Assembly: GCA_016288155.1 (NCBI GenBank)
Contig: JAEEYP010000005.1
Span: forward strand, 1-32,196
DNA length: 32,196 nucleotides
DNA from: Clostridiales bacterium
GTDB lineage: Bacteria; Bacillota; Clostridia; Oscillospirales; CAG-272
Reading direction: 5' to 3'
Part shown: positions 16,259-24,447 of the stretch, piece after piece
Numbering within the stretch: the stretch's first letter is position 1
Layout: each line of letters begins with the position of its first letter
Made by a program: the position numbers and the translations under genes
The notes under the pieces: model-generated
What the model was told of the DNA's origin: nothing
Databases searched by the model: none
The model's input: the letters and a program-made list of their open reading frames with translations, nothing else

Positions 16259-16894
16259 ATGAAAACGAACGTCGATTACCGCAAGTACATGCTGCCGCAC
16301 ACCACCTATGAGGTGGAGGCCTGCGAATGGAGCTCCCGCAATGAAAACGATTCCCGCGACACGACGACGCCGCGCGCGCTGCTCATCGGCGACTCGATCT
16401 GCGGCGGCTATCAGAAGGGCGTCCGCGATAGGCTCAGGGGGATCTGCACGCAGTCGTCCTGGATCAGCTCGCTCTGCGTGACCGCGCCGGTCTATCTGCG
16501 GGAGCTGGACGAGCTGCTGGAGCGCGTCCCGTACAGTATCATCACCTTCAACAACGGTCTGCACAGTCTGTGGCGAAAAGATTTCGACGAATGGGCCGAG
16601 GCGTACCGCCTCGTCGTGGAATTCATTCTCGCCGCCGTGCCGGACACCAAACTGATGCTCGTGACGAGCACGCCGGTCGCGGAGGACGAGCTGACCGACC
16701 GCTGCCGCGTGCTGAACGGACACGTCCGCCGCATCGCCGAGGACAAAGGGCTTCCCGTCATCGATCTCTTCGCCGCCATGGATCCGCTCGACCGGAAAAC
16801 GCACTGGCCGGACGGTCTCCACTTCACCGCGGAAGCGGCGTCGATGCAGGCGGATATCATGGCCGCCGCCATCAAGGAGCAGCTCGCGCTGTAA
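16259..16894 (+). CDS. SGNH/GDSL-type hydrolase, first paralogue
   Basis: The 211-residue protein is an SGNH-fold esterase or acetyl-transfer hydrolase. The catalytic pieces are LLIGDSICGG with Ser46, TFNNGLHS with the oxyanion Asn near 98-99, and WPDGLHF with Asp185 and His188. There is no signal peptide, so it should be cytoplasmic. The N-terminus (YRKYMLPHTTYEVE) is shared with the gene at 16960, showing duplication. The ribosome site is weak (AGAGAA). It lies 42 bases after the Cys-tail gene, probably in the same transcript, and a strong hairpin follows. It likely removes acyl groups from a sugar, but the substrate is inferred from neighbouring glycosidases only. Confidence 0.88.
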   Translation: MKTNVDYRKYMLPHTTYEVEACEWSSRNENDSRDTTTPRALLIGDSICGGYQKGVRDRLRGICTQSSWISSLCVTAPVYLRELDELLERVPYSIITFNNGLHSLWRKDFDEWAEAYRLVVEFILAAVPDTKLMLVTSTPVAEDELTDRCRVLNGHVRRIAEDKGLPVIDLFAAMDPLDRKTHWPDGLHFTAEAASMQADIMAAAIKEQLAL

Positions 16895-16900
16895 TATACG

Positions 16901-16942
16901 GAACGGCGGGGGCGCACGCGCCCCCGCCGTTCGTTTGTTTTG
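16901..16942 (+). terminator. Strong hairpin between the two SGNH genes
   Basis: A near-perfect 15-bp palindrome (16901-16915 with 16918-16932), all but a few pairs G-C, is followed by GTTTGTTTTG. It should terminate or attenuate transcription, yet no clear promoter is seen before the next gene 18 bases later. Confidence 0.8.
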
Positions 16943-16959
16943 AAACGAGGAAACGGATC

Positions 16960-17607
16960 ATGAGCGTTGACATCCGCAAGTACATGCTGCCGCACACCTC
17001 CTACGAAGTAGAGGACATCGAATGGAGCAGCCGTATGGAATACGGTTCCAGAGATACGGTGCTCCCGCGCGCGCTGACCGTCGGGGACTCGATCTGCAAC
17101 GGGTATCAGGGCGACGTCCGCCGCGAGCTGGAGGGCATCTGCCATCTTTCCTTTTGGGCGAGTTCGCTCTGCGTGACCGCTCCCACGTATCTGCGGGAGC
17201 TGGAGACCGTGATGGAGCGCTTCCCGTACCGCGTCGTCACCTTCAACAACGGTCTGCACAGCCTGGACCGCAGGGATCTCGGCGAGTGGGGCGAGGCGTA
17301 CCGCCTCATCGTGGAATATATGCAGGCAAAGGCGCCCGCCGCGCGGCTGCTGCTCGTATTGAGCACGCCGACAAAGGATCCCGCGCTCACCGAGCGGAGC
17401 CGCGCGCTCAACGACGTCGTCCTCCGCATCGCGGCGGACAAAGATCTGCCCGTCGTCGATCTCTTCTCCGCCATGGATCCGCTCGACCGGAAGACGTACT
17501 GGTCCGACTGTTATCACTTCCGGCAGGAAGCGGTCAAGAAGCAGGCGGAGATCATCGCCGACGCGATCAAGGAACAGCTCGCGCTCGGACCCGCCGGGCA
17601 AGAGTAA
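16960..17607 (+). CDS. SGNH/GDSL-type hydrolase, second paralogue
   Basis: This 215-residue protein is a close paralogue of the preceding hydrolase, collinear over its whole length. Catalytic residues are Ser44 in TVGDSICNG, Asn in TFNNGLHS, and Asp183/His186 in WSDCYHF, where the first copy has WPDGLHF. It has no signal peptide. The ATG at 16960 follows GAGGAAAC. The C-terminus carries six extra residues. It lies 15 bases before the GH42 gene, so cotranscription with the glycosidase is likely. The two copies probably act on different esters or positions; this is inference. Confidence 0.88.
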   Translation: MSVDIRKYMLPHTSYEVEDIEWSSRMEYGSRDTVLPRALTVGDSICNGYQGDVRRELEGICHLSFWASSLCVTAPTYLRELETVMERFPYRVVTFNNGLHSLDRRDLGEWGEAYRLIVEYMQAKAPAARLLLVLSTPTKDPALTERSRALNDVVLRIAADKDLPVVDLFSAMDPLDRKTYWSDCYHFRQEAVKKQAEIIADAIKEQLALGPAGQE

Positions 17608-17622
17608 GGAAGGAAGACCGAC

Positions 17623-19617
17623 ATGAAACCGACACCGTATATCGAGACGCCGTTCCTCGGCGCCGCCTATTATCCGGAGGACTGGGATGAATCCGAGATC
17701 CCCCGCGACATCGCGAAAATGAAGGAGGCGGGGATCCGCTGCGTCCGCATCGGCGAATTCGCCTGGGCGAAGATGGAACCGAAGCCGGGACAGTACGATT
17801 TCGCGTGGCTCCACCGCGTCGTCGACGCGCTGCACGAGGCGGGGATCTTCGTGATCCTCGGCACGCCGACCGCCTGCCCGCCCTCGTGGTTCATCCGGGA
17901 GTATCCGGAAGCCGTGCGGACGGATATCCGCGGACGGCGCTGTCAGGTCGGGACGCGGCGGCACTGCTGCTCCTCCAGCCCCGTCTATCTCGCGGAATGC
18001 CGCCGGATCGTCACACGCCTGGCGGCGGAATTCGGCCGGGATGAGGCGGTCGTCGGCTGGCAGATCGACAACGAACTGTACGGCGGCGACTTCGCCCTCC
18101 AGTGTACCTGCCGCGCCTGCATGAAGCGCTTTCACGATTCTCTGCGGAAGCGGTACGGCACGGTGGAGGAATTCAACCGGCGGCTCGACATGAACATCTT
18201 CAGCCAGATGTACGAGTCGTTCGAGGACGTCCAGTGTCCCGTCGAAACGTGGAACGGTCCGCAGCTCCACTTCGAGTGGGAGCTCGCGAAGGAGCAGGCG
18301 GAGATCGATTTCATCGCCATGCAGGCGGAGATCCTGAAACGGTACGTGGACGCCCCCGTCGGGACGGACCTCATGCCGCTCGGCAATATGGATCTTGAGG
18401 CGATCGCCCGGCACCTCGACGTGGTCCAGTTCAATCACTACAACCGCCCGGACAATCTCATCGAGGCGGCGTTCTGGTTCGACCACTTCCGCACGCTGCT
18501 CGACCGTCCGTACTGGAACACGGAGACCTCGACGACGTGGCCCGGCGGGATCAAGATGGGTTTCCCGCTCCCGCCGGAGGGCTTCTGCCGCGTCAACACG
18601 TGGCTCGCCGTCGCCCTCGGCGGCGAGTGCGCCATGTACTGGCTGTGGCGCCAGCACTGGGCGGGACACGAGCTGATGCACGGCTCCGTCCTCTCCCCCT
18701 CCGGGCGTCCCGTGTACTCCTTCGGCGAGGTGCAGCGCTGCGCCGAAGAATTCCGCGCCGCCGCCGATTTTGTGAACGGCACGAAGGTAGCGACGGACGT
18801 CGCCCTCCACTTCACGGCGACGAACGCGATGCTCTTCGCGTATCAGAAGATCGTGCGCGACACGAATTACGCCGCGGACGTGATCCACATCCATACCGCG
18901 CTGACGAAGCGCGGGATCCGCCCCGACGTGATCGGCGCGTCGCACACGCTCGCGCCGTACAAGGTCCTCTTCTCCCCGCTCATGATGACGATGGAGGACG
19001 GCGATCTTCCGCGGCGGATCCGGGAGTGGGTCGCGGACGGCGGCGTCTGGGTCGTCGGTCCGATGAGCGACGTCAGAAACGATATCGGCGCGCACTACAC
19101 GAACCGGGAGATGGGCTTCGTCGAGGACATGCTCGGCATCGAGCTGACCTACCTCGTGCCCACCGACGGAACGGATCTGTCGGCGGCGTGGAGCGACGGA
19201 ACGCCGCTCACCGCGCGGCGGCTCGCCGAATGCTACACGACGAGGTCGGAGAACGCGCTCGCCGCGGTCACCGGCGGGCACAGCGCGCTCGTCGGAAAGA
19301 CGCTTGTCGCTCAGTTCTCCTACGGGCACGGCCGGGTGATCCTCGTCGGCACGCTCCTCGAGGGAGACGACCTTGCGCGGATCATCGAGCTCGCCGTCGG
19401 AGCGGCGGGGGCGGCGCGGTACCGCGCCTCCGGCTCCGTCGTCGTCGTTCCCCGCGCGGGGGACGCAGGCGAGGGCGTGATCCTCGCCGAGGTCGGGCAC
19501 GAGCCGGGGACGGTGTTCCTCGACGCGCCGATGCGTGATCTTCTGACGGGAGAGACGTACCCGGCGGGAGAGACGGCCGTCGCGCCGTACGCCGTGCACG
19601 TGCTGCGGCGGATCTGA
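17623..19617 (+). CDS. GH42 family beta-galactosidase
   Basis: This is a 664-residue cytoplasmic beta-galactosidase that releases galactose from the non-reducing ends of imported oligosaccharides. The three-domain GH42 layout is present: a TIM barrel starting LGAAYYPEDWDE, with acid/base Glu151 in WQIDNELYG and nucleophile Glu301 in YWNTETSTTW, then a Rossmann-like trimerisation domain (TNAMLFAYQKIV...YKVLFSPLMM) and a small beta domain at the end. CRACMKRFHDSL carries part of the structural zinc site usual in this family. There is no signal peptide. AAGGAAGG precedes the ATG. Galactose produced here would need GalT, which is encoded in this window. GH42 enzymes also act on arabinosides or galacto-N-biose-containing chains, so the natural glycan is open. 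Confidence 0.95.
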   Translation: MKPTPYIETPFLGAAYYPEDWDESEIPRDIAKMKEAGIRCVRIGEFAWAKMEPKPGQYDFAWLHRVVDALHEAGIFVILGTPTACPPSWFIREYPEAVRTDIRGRRCQVGTRRHCCSSSPVYLAECRRIVTRLAAEFGRDEAVVGWQIDNELYGGDFALQCTCRACMKRFHDSLRKRYGTVEEFNRRLDMNIFSQMYESFEDVQCPVETWNGPQLHFEWELAKEQAEIDFIAMQAEILKRYVDAPVGTDLMPLGNMDLEAIARHLDVVQFNHYNRPDNLIEAAFWFDHFRTLLDRPYWNTETSTTWPGGIKMGFPLPPEGFCRVNTWLAVALGGECAMYWLWRQHWAGHELMHGSVLSPSGRPVYSFGEVQRCAEEFRAAADFVNGTKVATDVALHFTATNAMLFAYQKIVRDTNYAADVIHIHTALTKRGIRPDVIGASHTLAPYKVLFSPLMMTMEDGDLPRRIREWVADGGVWVVGPMSDVRNDIGAHYTNREMGFVEDMLGIELTYLVPTDGTDLSAAWSDGTPLTARRLAECYTTRSENALAAVTGGHSALVGKTLVAQFSYGHGRVILVGTLLEGDDLARIIELAVGAAGAARYRASGSVVVVPRAGDAGEGVILAEVGHEPGTVFLDAPMRDLLTGETYPAGETAVAPYAVHVLRRI

Positions 19618-19672
19618 CCGCGCGCGTCGGGAAAACAATACTTAAAATAATCATGAGGAAAGGAACGATATC

Positions 19673-20545
19673 ATGCATAAAACAGATTGGATGTCCGAGG
19701 CAGGCTGGGGTGTTTTCACGCATTATCTGTACGGCCATTTCGGCGGGAACTGGAGCGATGTCGTCGACCGCTTCGACACGGAACGGCTGGCGGACAACCT
19801 CGCCTCCGTCGGCGCGAAGTATTACTTCATCACCGTCATGCAGGGCTCGAAGCACATGCTCGCGCCGAACGCGACCTACGACCGCATCACCGGCTTCGCG
19901 CCGGGAGAGGCGTGCGCCCGCCGCGATCTGATCGCGGATCTCTCGGACAGTCTCACCCGCCGCGGGATCCGGCTGTGCCTGTACTACACGGGCGACGGTC
20001 CGCACGCCGATCCGCAGGCCGGTCCCGCCATGGGATACGACGATCAGTCGAAGCCGGTCACGGTCCCGTTCGTGAAGAACTGGGCGTCCGTGCTCCGGGA
20101 ATACAGCCTCCGCTACGGGCACAAGATCTCCGCCTGGTGGGTCGACGGATGTTATCCGTTCTTCGGCTACACGGACGAAACGCTCGGCATTCTCGCCGAC
20201 GCCGCCCGCGCGGGAAATCCGGACGTGCTCGTCGCGCTCAACTGCGGCGTCAAGGAGCGCGTCTCCTCCTATACGCGGCACGAGGATTTCACGACGGGCG
20301 AGATGGACCGCTTCTATGATTATCCGGACGCGCGGTTCATCGACGGCGAGCAGTGGCACACCTTGAACCATATCGGCACCCGCTGGTCCGCGTCGGACCG
20401 GCAGATCGACGGTCCGGCGCTCGCGGACTACGTCCGCCGCGTCCGCGAGAAGGGCGGCGCCGTCACGCTCGACATCCGCATCGAGGCAGACGGGAGCCTC
20501 TACCCCGAACAGCTCGAGGTCCTCTCCCATCTGCGCGGTATCTGA
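19673..20545 (+). CDS. Small alpha-L-fucosidase-like (GH29-type) protein
   Basis: The 290-residue protein resembles the catalytic barrel of alpha-L-fucosidases. The landmarks are GWGVFTHYLYGH (the FxHWG-like start), DRFDTERLADNLASVGAKYYFITV, YYTGDGP, and HKISAWWVDGCYPF, where Asp158 matches the GH29 nucleophile position. It is much shorter than usual GH29 enzymes (about 450 residues): the C-terminal beta domain is missing and there is no signal peptide. GAGGAAAGGA precedes the ATG. It follows GH42 by 55 bases and ends at a good terminator. It may cleave fucosides or a related sugar, or may be a divergent hydrolase. The fold is convincing, but the specificity is not. Confidence 0.82.
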   Translation: MHKTDWMSEAGWGVFTHYLYGHFGGNWSDVVDRFDTERLADNLASVGAKYYFITVMQGSKHMLAPNATYDRITGFAPGEACARRDLIADLSDSLTRRGIRLCLYYTGDGPHADPQAGPAMGYDDQSKPVTVPFVKNWASVLREYSLRYGHKISAWWVDGCYPFFGYTDETLGILADAARAGNPDVLVALNCGVKERVSSYTRHEDFTTGEMDRFYDYPDARFIDGEQWHTLNHIGTRWSASDRQIDGPALADYVRRVREKGGAVTLDIRIEADGSLYPEQLEVLSHLRGI

Positions 20546-20561
20546 TCGGCAGTCGTCCCTG

Positions 20562-20590
20562 CGCCCCGGCTTCAGCCGGGGCGATTTTTT
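20562..20590 (+). terminator. Terminator after the GH29-like gene
   Basis: CGCCCCGGC pairs perfectly with GCCGGGGCG around a TTCA loop and is followed by six T's. Confidence 0.93.
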
Positions 20591-20668
20591 GTCTTTTCCC
20601 CGCGCCGCGGGAACAAATCGCCGCCCGATCCCGTCTAACGGGCAAAGCATAAACCGGAGGGAACAAAC

Positions 20669-21127
20669 ATGAAGCACGTGCGTATCCTGCTCGCCGTTCT
20701 ATTGTGCGCCGCCGCGCTCACCGCCTGCGGGAAGACCGTCACGGACGCGCCGCCCGTGACGGACGCCGATCCCGCACGGACGGACGCGCTCACGGACGGC
20801 GGCGAAGCCGCCTCCGAGGAAGAGATCGTGGAAGTCATCGTGGACTGGTCGGACTTCATCCTCTTCGGCGGACGGTATTACCTGGGAGAGCCCGAATGGC
20901 ACGGCGAGGAAATGGATGGGGCGGACGTGGGCGAGCAGATCGGCTCCGTGCTCCATCCCGTACCGCGGCACGTCACGTCTCTTCCCATCGAGCTGGAGGA
21001 CGGGACCTCCTTCCTCAATCCGGTCGGGACGCCGCTGTACGCCGTCCGCGGCCGCTCGGTCGAGGAGGCGATCGCCGCCGGAGCCGACGGAAAATACTAT
21101 CTGTACCTGTACAGCGGACAATCGTAA
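20669..21127 (+). CDS. Small lipoprotein of unknown function
   Basis: The 152-residue protein has a lipoprotein signal peptide with lipobox LTAC (Cys20). A short acidic Thr/Asp/Pro linker follows, then a small domain containing DWSDFILFGGRYYLG and NPVGTPLYAVRG, and a Tyr-rich end. The ATG at 20669 follows CGGAGGGA. It lies after the terminator of the glycosidase operon, so it probably has its own weak promoter, which I could not identify. No family was recognised. Its surface location is secure; its function is unknown. Confidence 0.85.
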   Translation: MKHVRILLAVLLCAAALTACGKTVTDAPPVTDADPARTDALTDGGEAASEEEIVEVIVDWSDFILFGGRYYLGEPEWHGEEMDGADVGEQIGSVLHPVPRHVTSLPIELEDGTSFLNPVGTPLYAVRGRSVEEAIAAGADGKYYLYLYSGQS

Positions 21128-21135
21128 AAAGAGAA

Positions 21136-21173
21136 CTCCCGCCGGATCGTGCGATCCGGCGGGAGCTTTGTTT
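21136..21173. terminator. Bidirectional terminator
   Basis: A perfect 13-bp stem, CTCCCGCCGGATC (21136-21148) with GATCCGGCGGGAG (21153-21165), has a GTGC loop. CTTTGTTT follows on the plus strand and TTCTCTTTTT on the minus strand, so it serves both the lipoprotein gene and the converging minus-strand operon. Confidence 0.93.
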
Positions 21174-21180
21174 ACTTCTC

Positions 21181-21804
21181 TCAGACTCTACGGAAAACGA
21201 TCCGCACGGACGGCGCGTCGCAGATCGGCAGATACGCCGTCATGACGCCGCCCTCAAAGCGGAGATCGGCATACCAGAGCACCTCAAAACGCGAGGGATC
21301 CTGATCGACGATCCGGAAACATCCGGGCTGCGGCTCCGATCCGGCGGGGATCAGCGCGTGGATGCGCACGCTTTCCGCATCCGAGCGAAGCGTGTCGCCG
21401 ATAACGTGCAGTTCGTGATAGCCGCTCTCGTCCTTCCAATCGCCCTCGATCTCCCGGAGCAGTTCGTCCGCGACGGTATAGCGGCCGTAGCGGGAATTCT
21501 CCGTTCTGCGCAGCGTGTCCTTACTCTCCCCGGTGATCGGGAAGTACTCCGTCATCTCCATATCGCCGTCGTGCACGAAGAGCTCGCGCAGCTCGGCGTA
21601 ATCCGAGGCTGTGCCCTCATTGCGCAGACCGTTCTCCTTCAGGCAGAGCTCGGCGCCGCCGTCGCGCTTCTTCACCTTGAACGTCGTCGTCAGAACGGGA
21701 GCGTTCCGCCACAGCACCGTGATGCGCGGCGCGGCGATCTCGATCCGGGTGCCGATCACGCCGGGGACCTCCCACGCGCCGTCGTATTCCTTGTTTCTGA
21801 ACAT
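21181..21804 (-). CDS. Beta-rich hypothetical protein
   Basis: The 207-residue protein has alternating short hydrophobic strands and charged turns with two loosely similar halves, each with a Gly-x-Trp followed by strands (GAWEVPGVIG near residue 9 and EGDWKDESGYHELHVIG in the middle). This suggests a lipocalin-like or jelly-roll barrel, as an inference only. There is no signal peptide or TM segment. The ATG at 21804 follows GGGAGGA. It is the last gene of the probable protease-esterase operon, 26 bases after the second esterase. No family was recognised. Confidence 0.8.
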   Translation of the reverse strand: MFRNKEYDGAWEVPGVIGTRIEIAAPRITVLWRNAPVLTTTFKVKKRDGGAELCLKENGLRNEGTASDYAELRELFVHDGDMEMTEYFPITGESKDTLRRTENSRYGRYTVADELLREIEGDWKDESGYHELHVIGDTLRSDAESVRIHALIPAGSEPQPGCFRIVDQDPSRFEVLWYADLRFEGGVMTAYLPICDAPSVRIVFRRV

Positions 21805-21830
21805 GATCTTCGTCCTCCCTCTGGCAGTTC

Positions 21831-23114
21831 TCATTCGGCGGAACCCGGCGCGGCGATCTCCACGCCGTAGCAGGAAAGCACCGGCATGCCCCACGCGTCC
21901 CGCAGAAGGAACGCCGGGGGATGCGCGCGCCACGCGTAATGCATCCGCGCCGGGAGCGCGTACGGGCGCTCCGTCTCCACGATCAGCCCGTCCCCGTCCT
22001 CCGCGCACACCGCCTTCACGCAGGGGACCAGTCCTCCCTCGTCCTCGGCGTCCATCCCGCACGGGATATCGTCCATCGCGAAGACGTCGTGTCCCGGCGT
22101 GAAGCGGACGCGGAAATGCGTTCCGTCGATATATTCCGCGCCGGTCACCGCCGCGGCGGTCTGTCCGGGTCGGTGATACAGTTCCTTCAGAGCGGTGCTC
22201 GCCAGCCGCTCGCCGATCACGACGTTCGCCTCGCCGCTGTTGTGGACCCCGTCGGTCACGGACATATCGATGGACGGAACGGCGTAGACGTTCCCGATCT
22301 CGAGCGCGGCGCGCCGCTGCGCGTCCCGCACGGTGCCCCAGCCGACGTCCCACTGATGGATATCCGTCGCCATCCAGCGGTTGATCTGCACGGTCAGCAT
22401 CGGATGCGGTCCGAGCTCCTTCTCCCACGCGGCGAGCATGGCGCGGAAATCGTCCAGATACCGCGGCGGGTCGCCCCAGTGGGCGTCGATGCAGCCCTGG
22501 CACCAGATATACCCCTTGAAGGGACCGACCGACTCGAGCTGTCGGCACATATTCCGAAACAGTTTTCCGTCCTCGCCGCACGGGCTCCACTCTTTGATGA
22601 AGGAACCGCCGACGGCCGACGCGACGATGCCGATCGGTACGCCGAGCTGTGCCTTCAGTCTCCGCCCGAAGGAGAGCGCCGGGCAGGAGCCCGGTCCTTC
22701 CCACAGGGAGTTCATGGCGAGCTGCCACGTCCCGTCCCCCGAGTACATATGAACGCCGAGCGTCACGGGATCGAAGGCGGCGTCCTTGCCGAAGCCCGCC
22801 ATATTGCTCTGCCCCGCGACGACGTAGATATCGCCCACGCCGACGTGGCACGCGTCGATCACGCATCCGCTCTGCCCCTCGACCCGGACGCGGTACAGTC
22901 CGCCCTCCGGGAGGCGCGCCTCGACCTTCCATTCCCGTCCCTCGACCGTGCAGGGCAAAGACGGGATCACGTACAGCATGTCGTCCTCGCGGAGCACCGA
23001 CACGGTAAGCGGCGTTCCGTCCGGCCACCTCTCCGGAAGCGCGCCTTCAAGAGAAAGCGTCCCGAAGCCGTCGTCCCCCCGCTGGATGATCTGGAAATCC
23101 GATAAAGCCTTCAT
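21831..23114 (-). CDS. Sialate O-acetylesterase-type esterase, second in operon
   Basis: The 427-residue protein is in the SASA (sialate O-acetylesterase) branch of SGNH hydrolases. These enzymes remove acetyl esters from sialic acids or other sugars. The signature VVAGQSNMAGFG gives nucleophile Ser103, and SVTDGVHNSGEAN gives Asp288 and His291. An N-terminal beta domain of about 90 residues precedes the hydrolase, and the C-terminal 120 residues are a beta domain common in this family. Where many members have Gln-Gly-Glu, this one has WCQGCID. It has no signal peptide. AGAGGA precedes the ATG. It lies 11 bases after its paralogue, sharing most of its sequence. A cytoplasmic deacetylase for imported acetylated sugars is the likely role. 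Confidence 0.9.
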   Translation of the reverse strand: MKALSDFQIIQRGDDGFGTLSLEGALPERWPDGTPLTVSVLREDDMLYVIPSLPCTVEGREWKVEARLPEGGLYRVRVEGQSGCVIDACHVGVGDIYVVAGQSNMAGFGKDAAFDPVTLGVHMYSGDGTWQLAMNSLWEGPGSCPALSFGRRLKAQLGVPIGIVASAVGGSFIKEWSPCGEDGKLFRNMCRQLESVGPFKGYIWCQGCIDAHWGDPPRYLDDFRAMLAAWEKELGPHPMLTVQINRWMATDIHQWDVGWGTVRDAQRRAALEIGNVYAVPSIDMSVTDGVHNSGEANVVIGERLASTALKELYHRPGQTAAAVTGAEYIDGTHFRVRFTPGHDVFAMDDIPCGMDAEDEGGLVPCVKAVCAEDGDGLIVETERPYALPARMHYAWRAHPPAFLLRDAWGMPVLSCYGVEIAAPGSAE

Positions 23115-23125
23115 ACCGTATCCTC

Positions 23126-24403
23126 TCACTTGTGCGGCGCGGCGATCTCCACGCCGTAGCAGGCGAGCACCGGCATATTCCACGCGTCGCGCAGGAAAAA
23201 TGCCGGCGGATGCGTCCGCCATGCGTAATGCATCCGCGCCGGGAGCGCGTACGGGCGCTCCGTCTCCACGATCAGCCCGTCCCCGTCCTCAGCGCACACC
23301 GCCTTCACGCAGGGGATCAGTCCCCCCGCGTCCTCGACGTCCATCCCGCACGGGATGCCGTCCATCGCGGAGACGCTGTGTCCGGGCGTGAAGCGGAGTT
23401 GGAAATGCGTCTCGTCGACGTACTCCGCGCCGGTCACCGCCGCGGCGGTCTGGCCGGGACGGTGATAGAGCTCCTTCAAGGCGACGTTCGCCAGCCGTTC
23501 TCCGAGCACGACGTTCGCCTCGCCGCTGTTGTGGATGCCGTCGGTCACCGACATATCGATGGAAGGGACGCAGTACACGTTCTCCAACTCCAGCGCGGCG
23601 CGCCGCTGCGCGTCCCGCAGGATCCCCCAGGCGGCGTCCGACTTCTGACTGTTCTCCGCCATCCAGCGGTTGAGCTGGATGGTCAGCATCGGATGCGGTC
23701 CGAGCTTTTTCTCCCAGTCGGAGAGCATTTCCCTGAAATTGTCCAGATACTGCGGCGCGCGGCCGTCGTTTGTGTCGGAGCAGCCCTGCGACCAGATATA
23801 CCCCTTGAAGGGACCGACCTCCTCGAGCTGTCGGCACATAGCCTCGTACAACTGACCGCCGCCGTCGCGCGGGATCCACTGCCAGAGGAAGGAGCCGCCG
23901 ACGGCCGACGCGACGATGCCGATCGGCACGCCGAGCTGTTCTTTCAGTCTCCGTCCGAAGGAGAGCGCCGGGCAGGAGCCGGGTCCCTCCCAAAGGGAAT
24001 GCATGGCGAGCTGCCACCTCCCGCGCTGCGAAAACATATGGACGCCGAGCGTCACGGGATCGTACGCGGCGTCGGTGCCGTACCCCGCCATGTTGCTCTG
24101 CCCCGCGGCGACGAAGATATCGCCCACGCCGACGTGACAGGCGTCGAGCACGCATCTCTCTGCGTTTCTGACCTGGATTCGGTACAGCCCGCCCTCCGGG
24201 ATGCGCGCCTCGACCTTCCATGCGCGTCCTTCCACCGTGCAGGGCACGGACTCCATCGCGTACAGCATGTCGTCCTCACGCAGCACCGCAACGTGAAGCG
24301 GCGCGCCGTCCGGCCACCCTTCCGGGAGCGTGCCCTCGAGGAAGAGCACGCCGAAACCGTCCTCCCCCCGCTGGATGATCTGAAAATCCGATAAAGTCTT
24401 CAT
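23126..24403 (-). CDS. Sialate O-acetylesterase-type esterase, first in operon
   Basis: This 425-residue paralogue of the next gene is collinear from MKTLSDFQIIQRGEDGFG to AVCAEDGDGLIVETERPYALPARM (abbreviated here) and the common ending CYGVEIAAP. VAAGQSNMAGYG carries nucleophile Ser103. SVTDGIHNSGEAN carries the Asp and His, and WSQGCSD again has Cys in place of the usual Glu. It has no signal peptide. GGAGGA precedes the ATG at 24403. The middle third (around residues 165-260), which forms the active-site rim, differs most from the second copy. This suggests divergence of substrate after a tandem duplication. Confidence 0.9.
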   Translation of the reverse strand: MKTLSDFQIIQRGEDGFGVLFLEGTLPEGWPDGAPLHVAVLREDDMLYAMESVPCTVEGRAWKVEARIPEGGLYRIQVRNAERCVLDACHVGVGDIFVAAGQSNMAGYGTDAAYDPVTLGVHMFSQRGRWQLAMHSLWEGPGSCPALSFGRRLKEQLGVPIGIVASAVGGSFLWQWIPRDGGGQLYEAMCRQLEEVGPFKGYIWSQGCSDTNDGRAPQYLDNFREMLSDWEKKLGPHPMLTIQLNRWMAENSQKSDAAWGILRDAQRRAALELENVYCVPSIDMSVTDGIHNSGEANVVLGERLANVALKELYHRPGQTAAAVTGAEYVDETHFQLRFTPGHSVSAMDGIPCGMDVEDAGGLIPCVKAVCAEDGDGLIVETERPYALPARMHYAWRTHPPAFFLRDAWNMPVLACYGVEIAAPHK

Positions 24404-24447
24404 GATCGACGTCCTCCGCAAATCGCGTTATACGGGTGTGCGCCGCG

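Noticed and set aside
16492..19638. A reading frame of about 1048 codons open on the minus strand across the SGNH and GH42 genes
   Set aside because: It is a by-product of GC-rich codon use. The predicted protein is Arg/Asp/Val-rich without any domain, and both plus-strand genes are convincing with catalytic motifs and ribosome sites.
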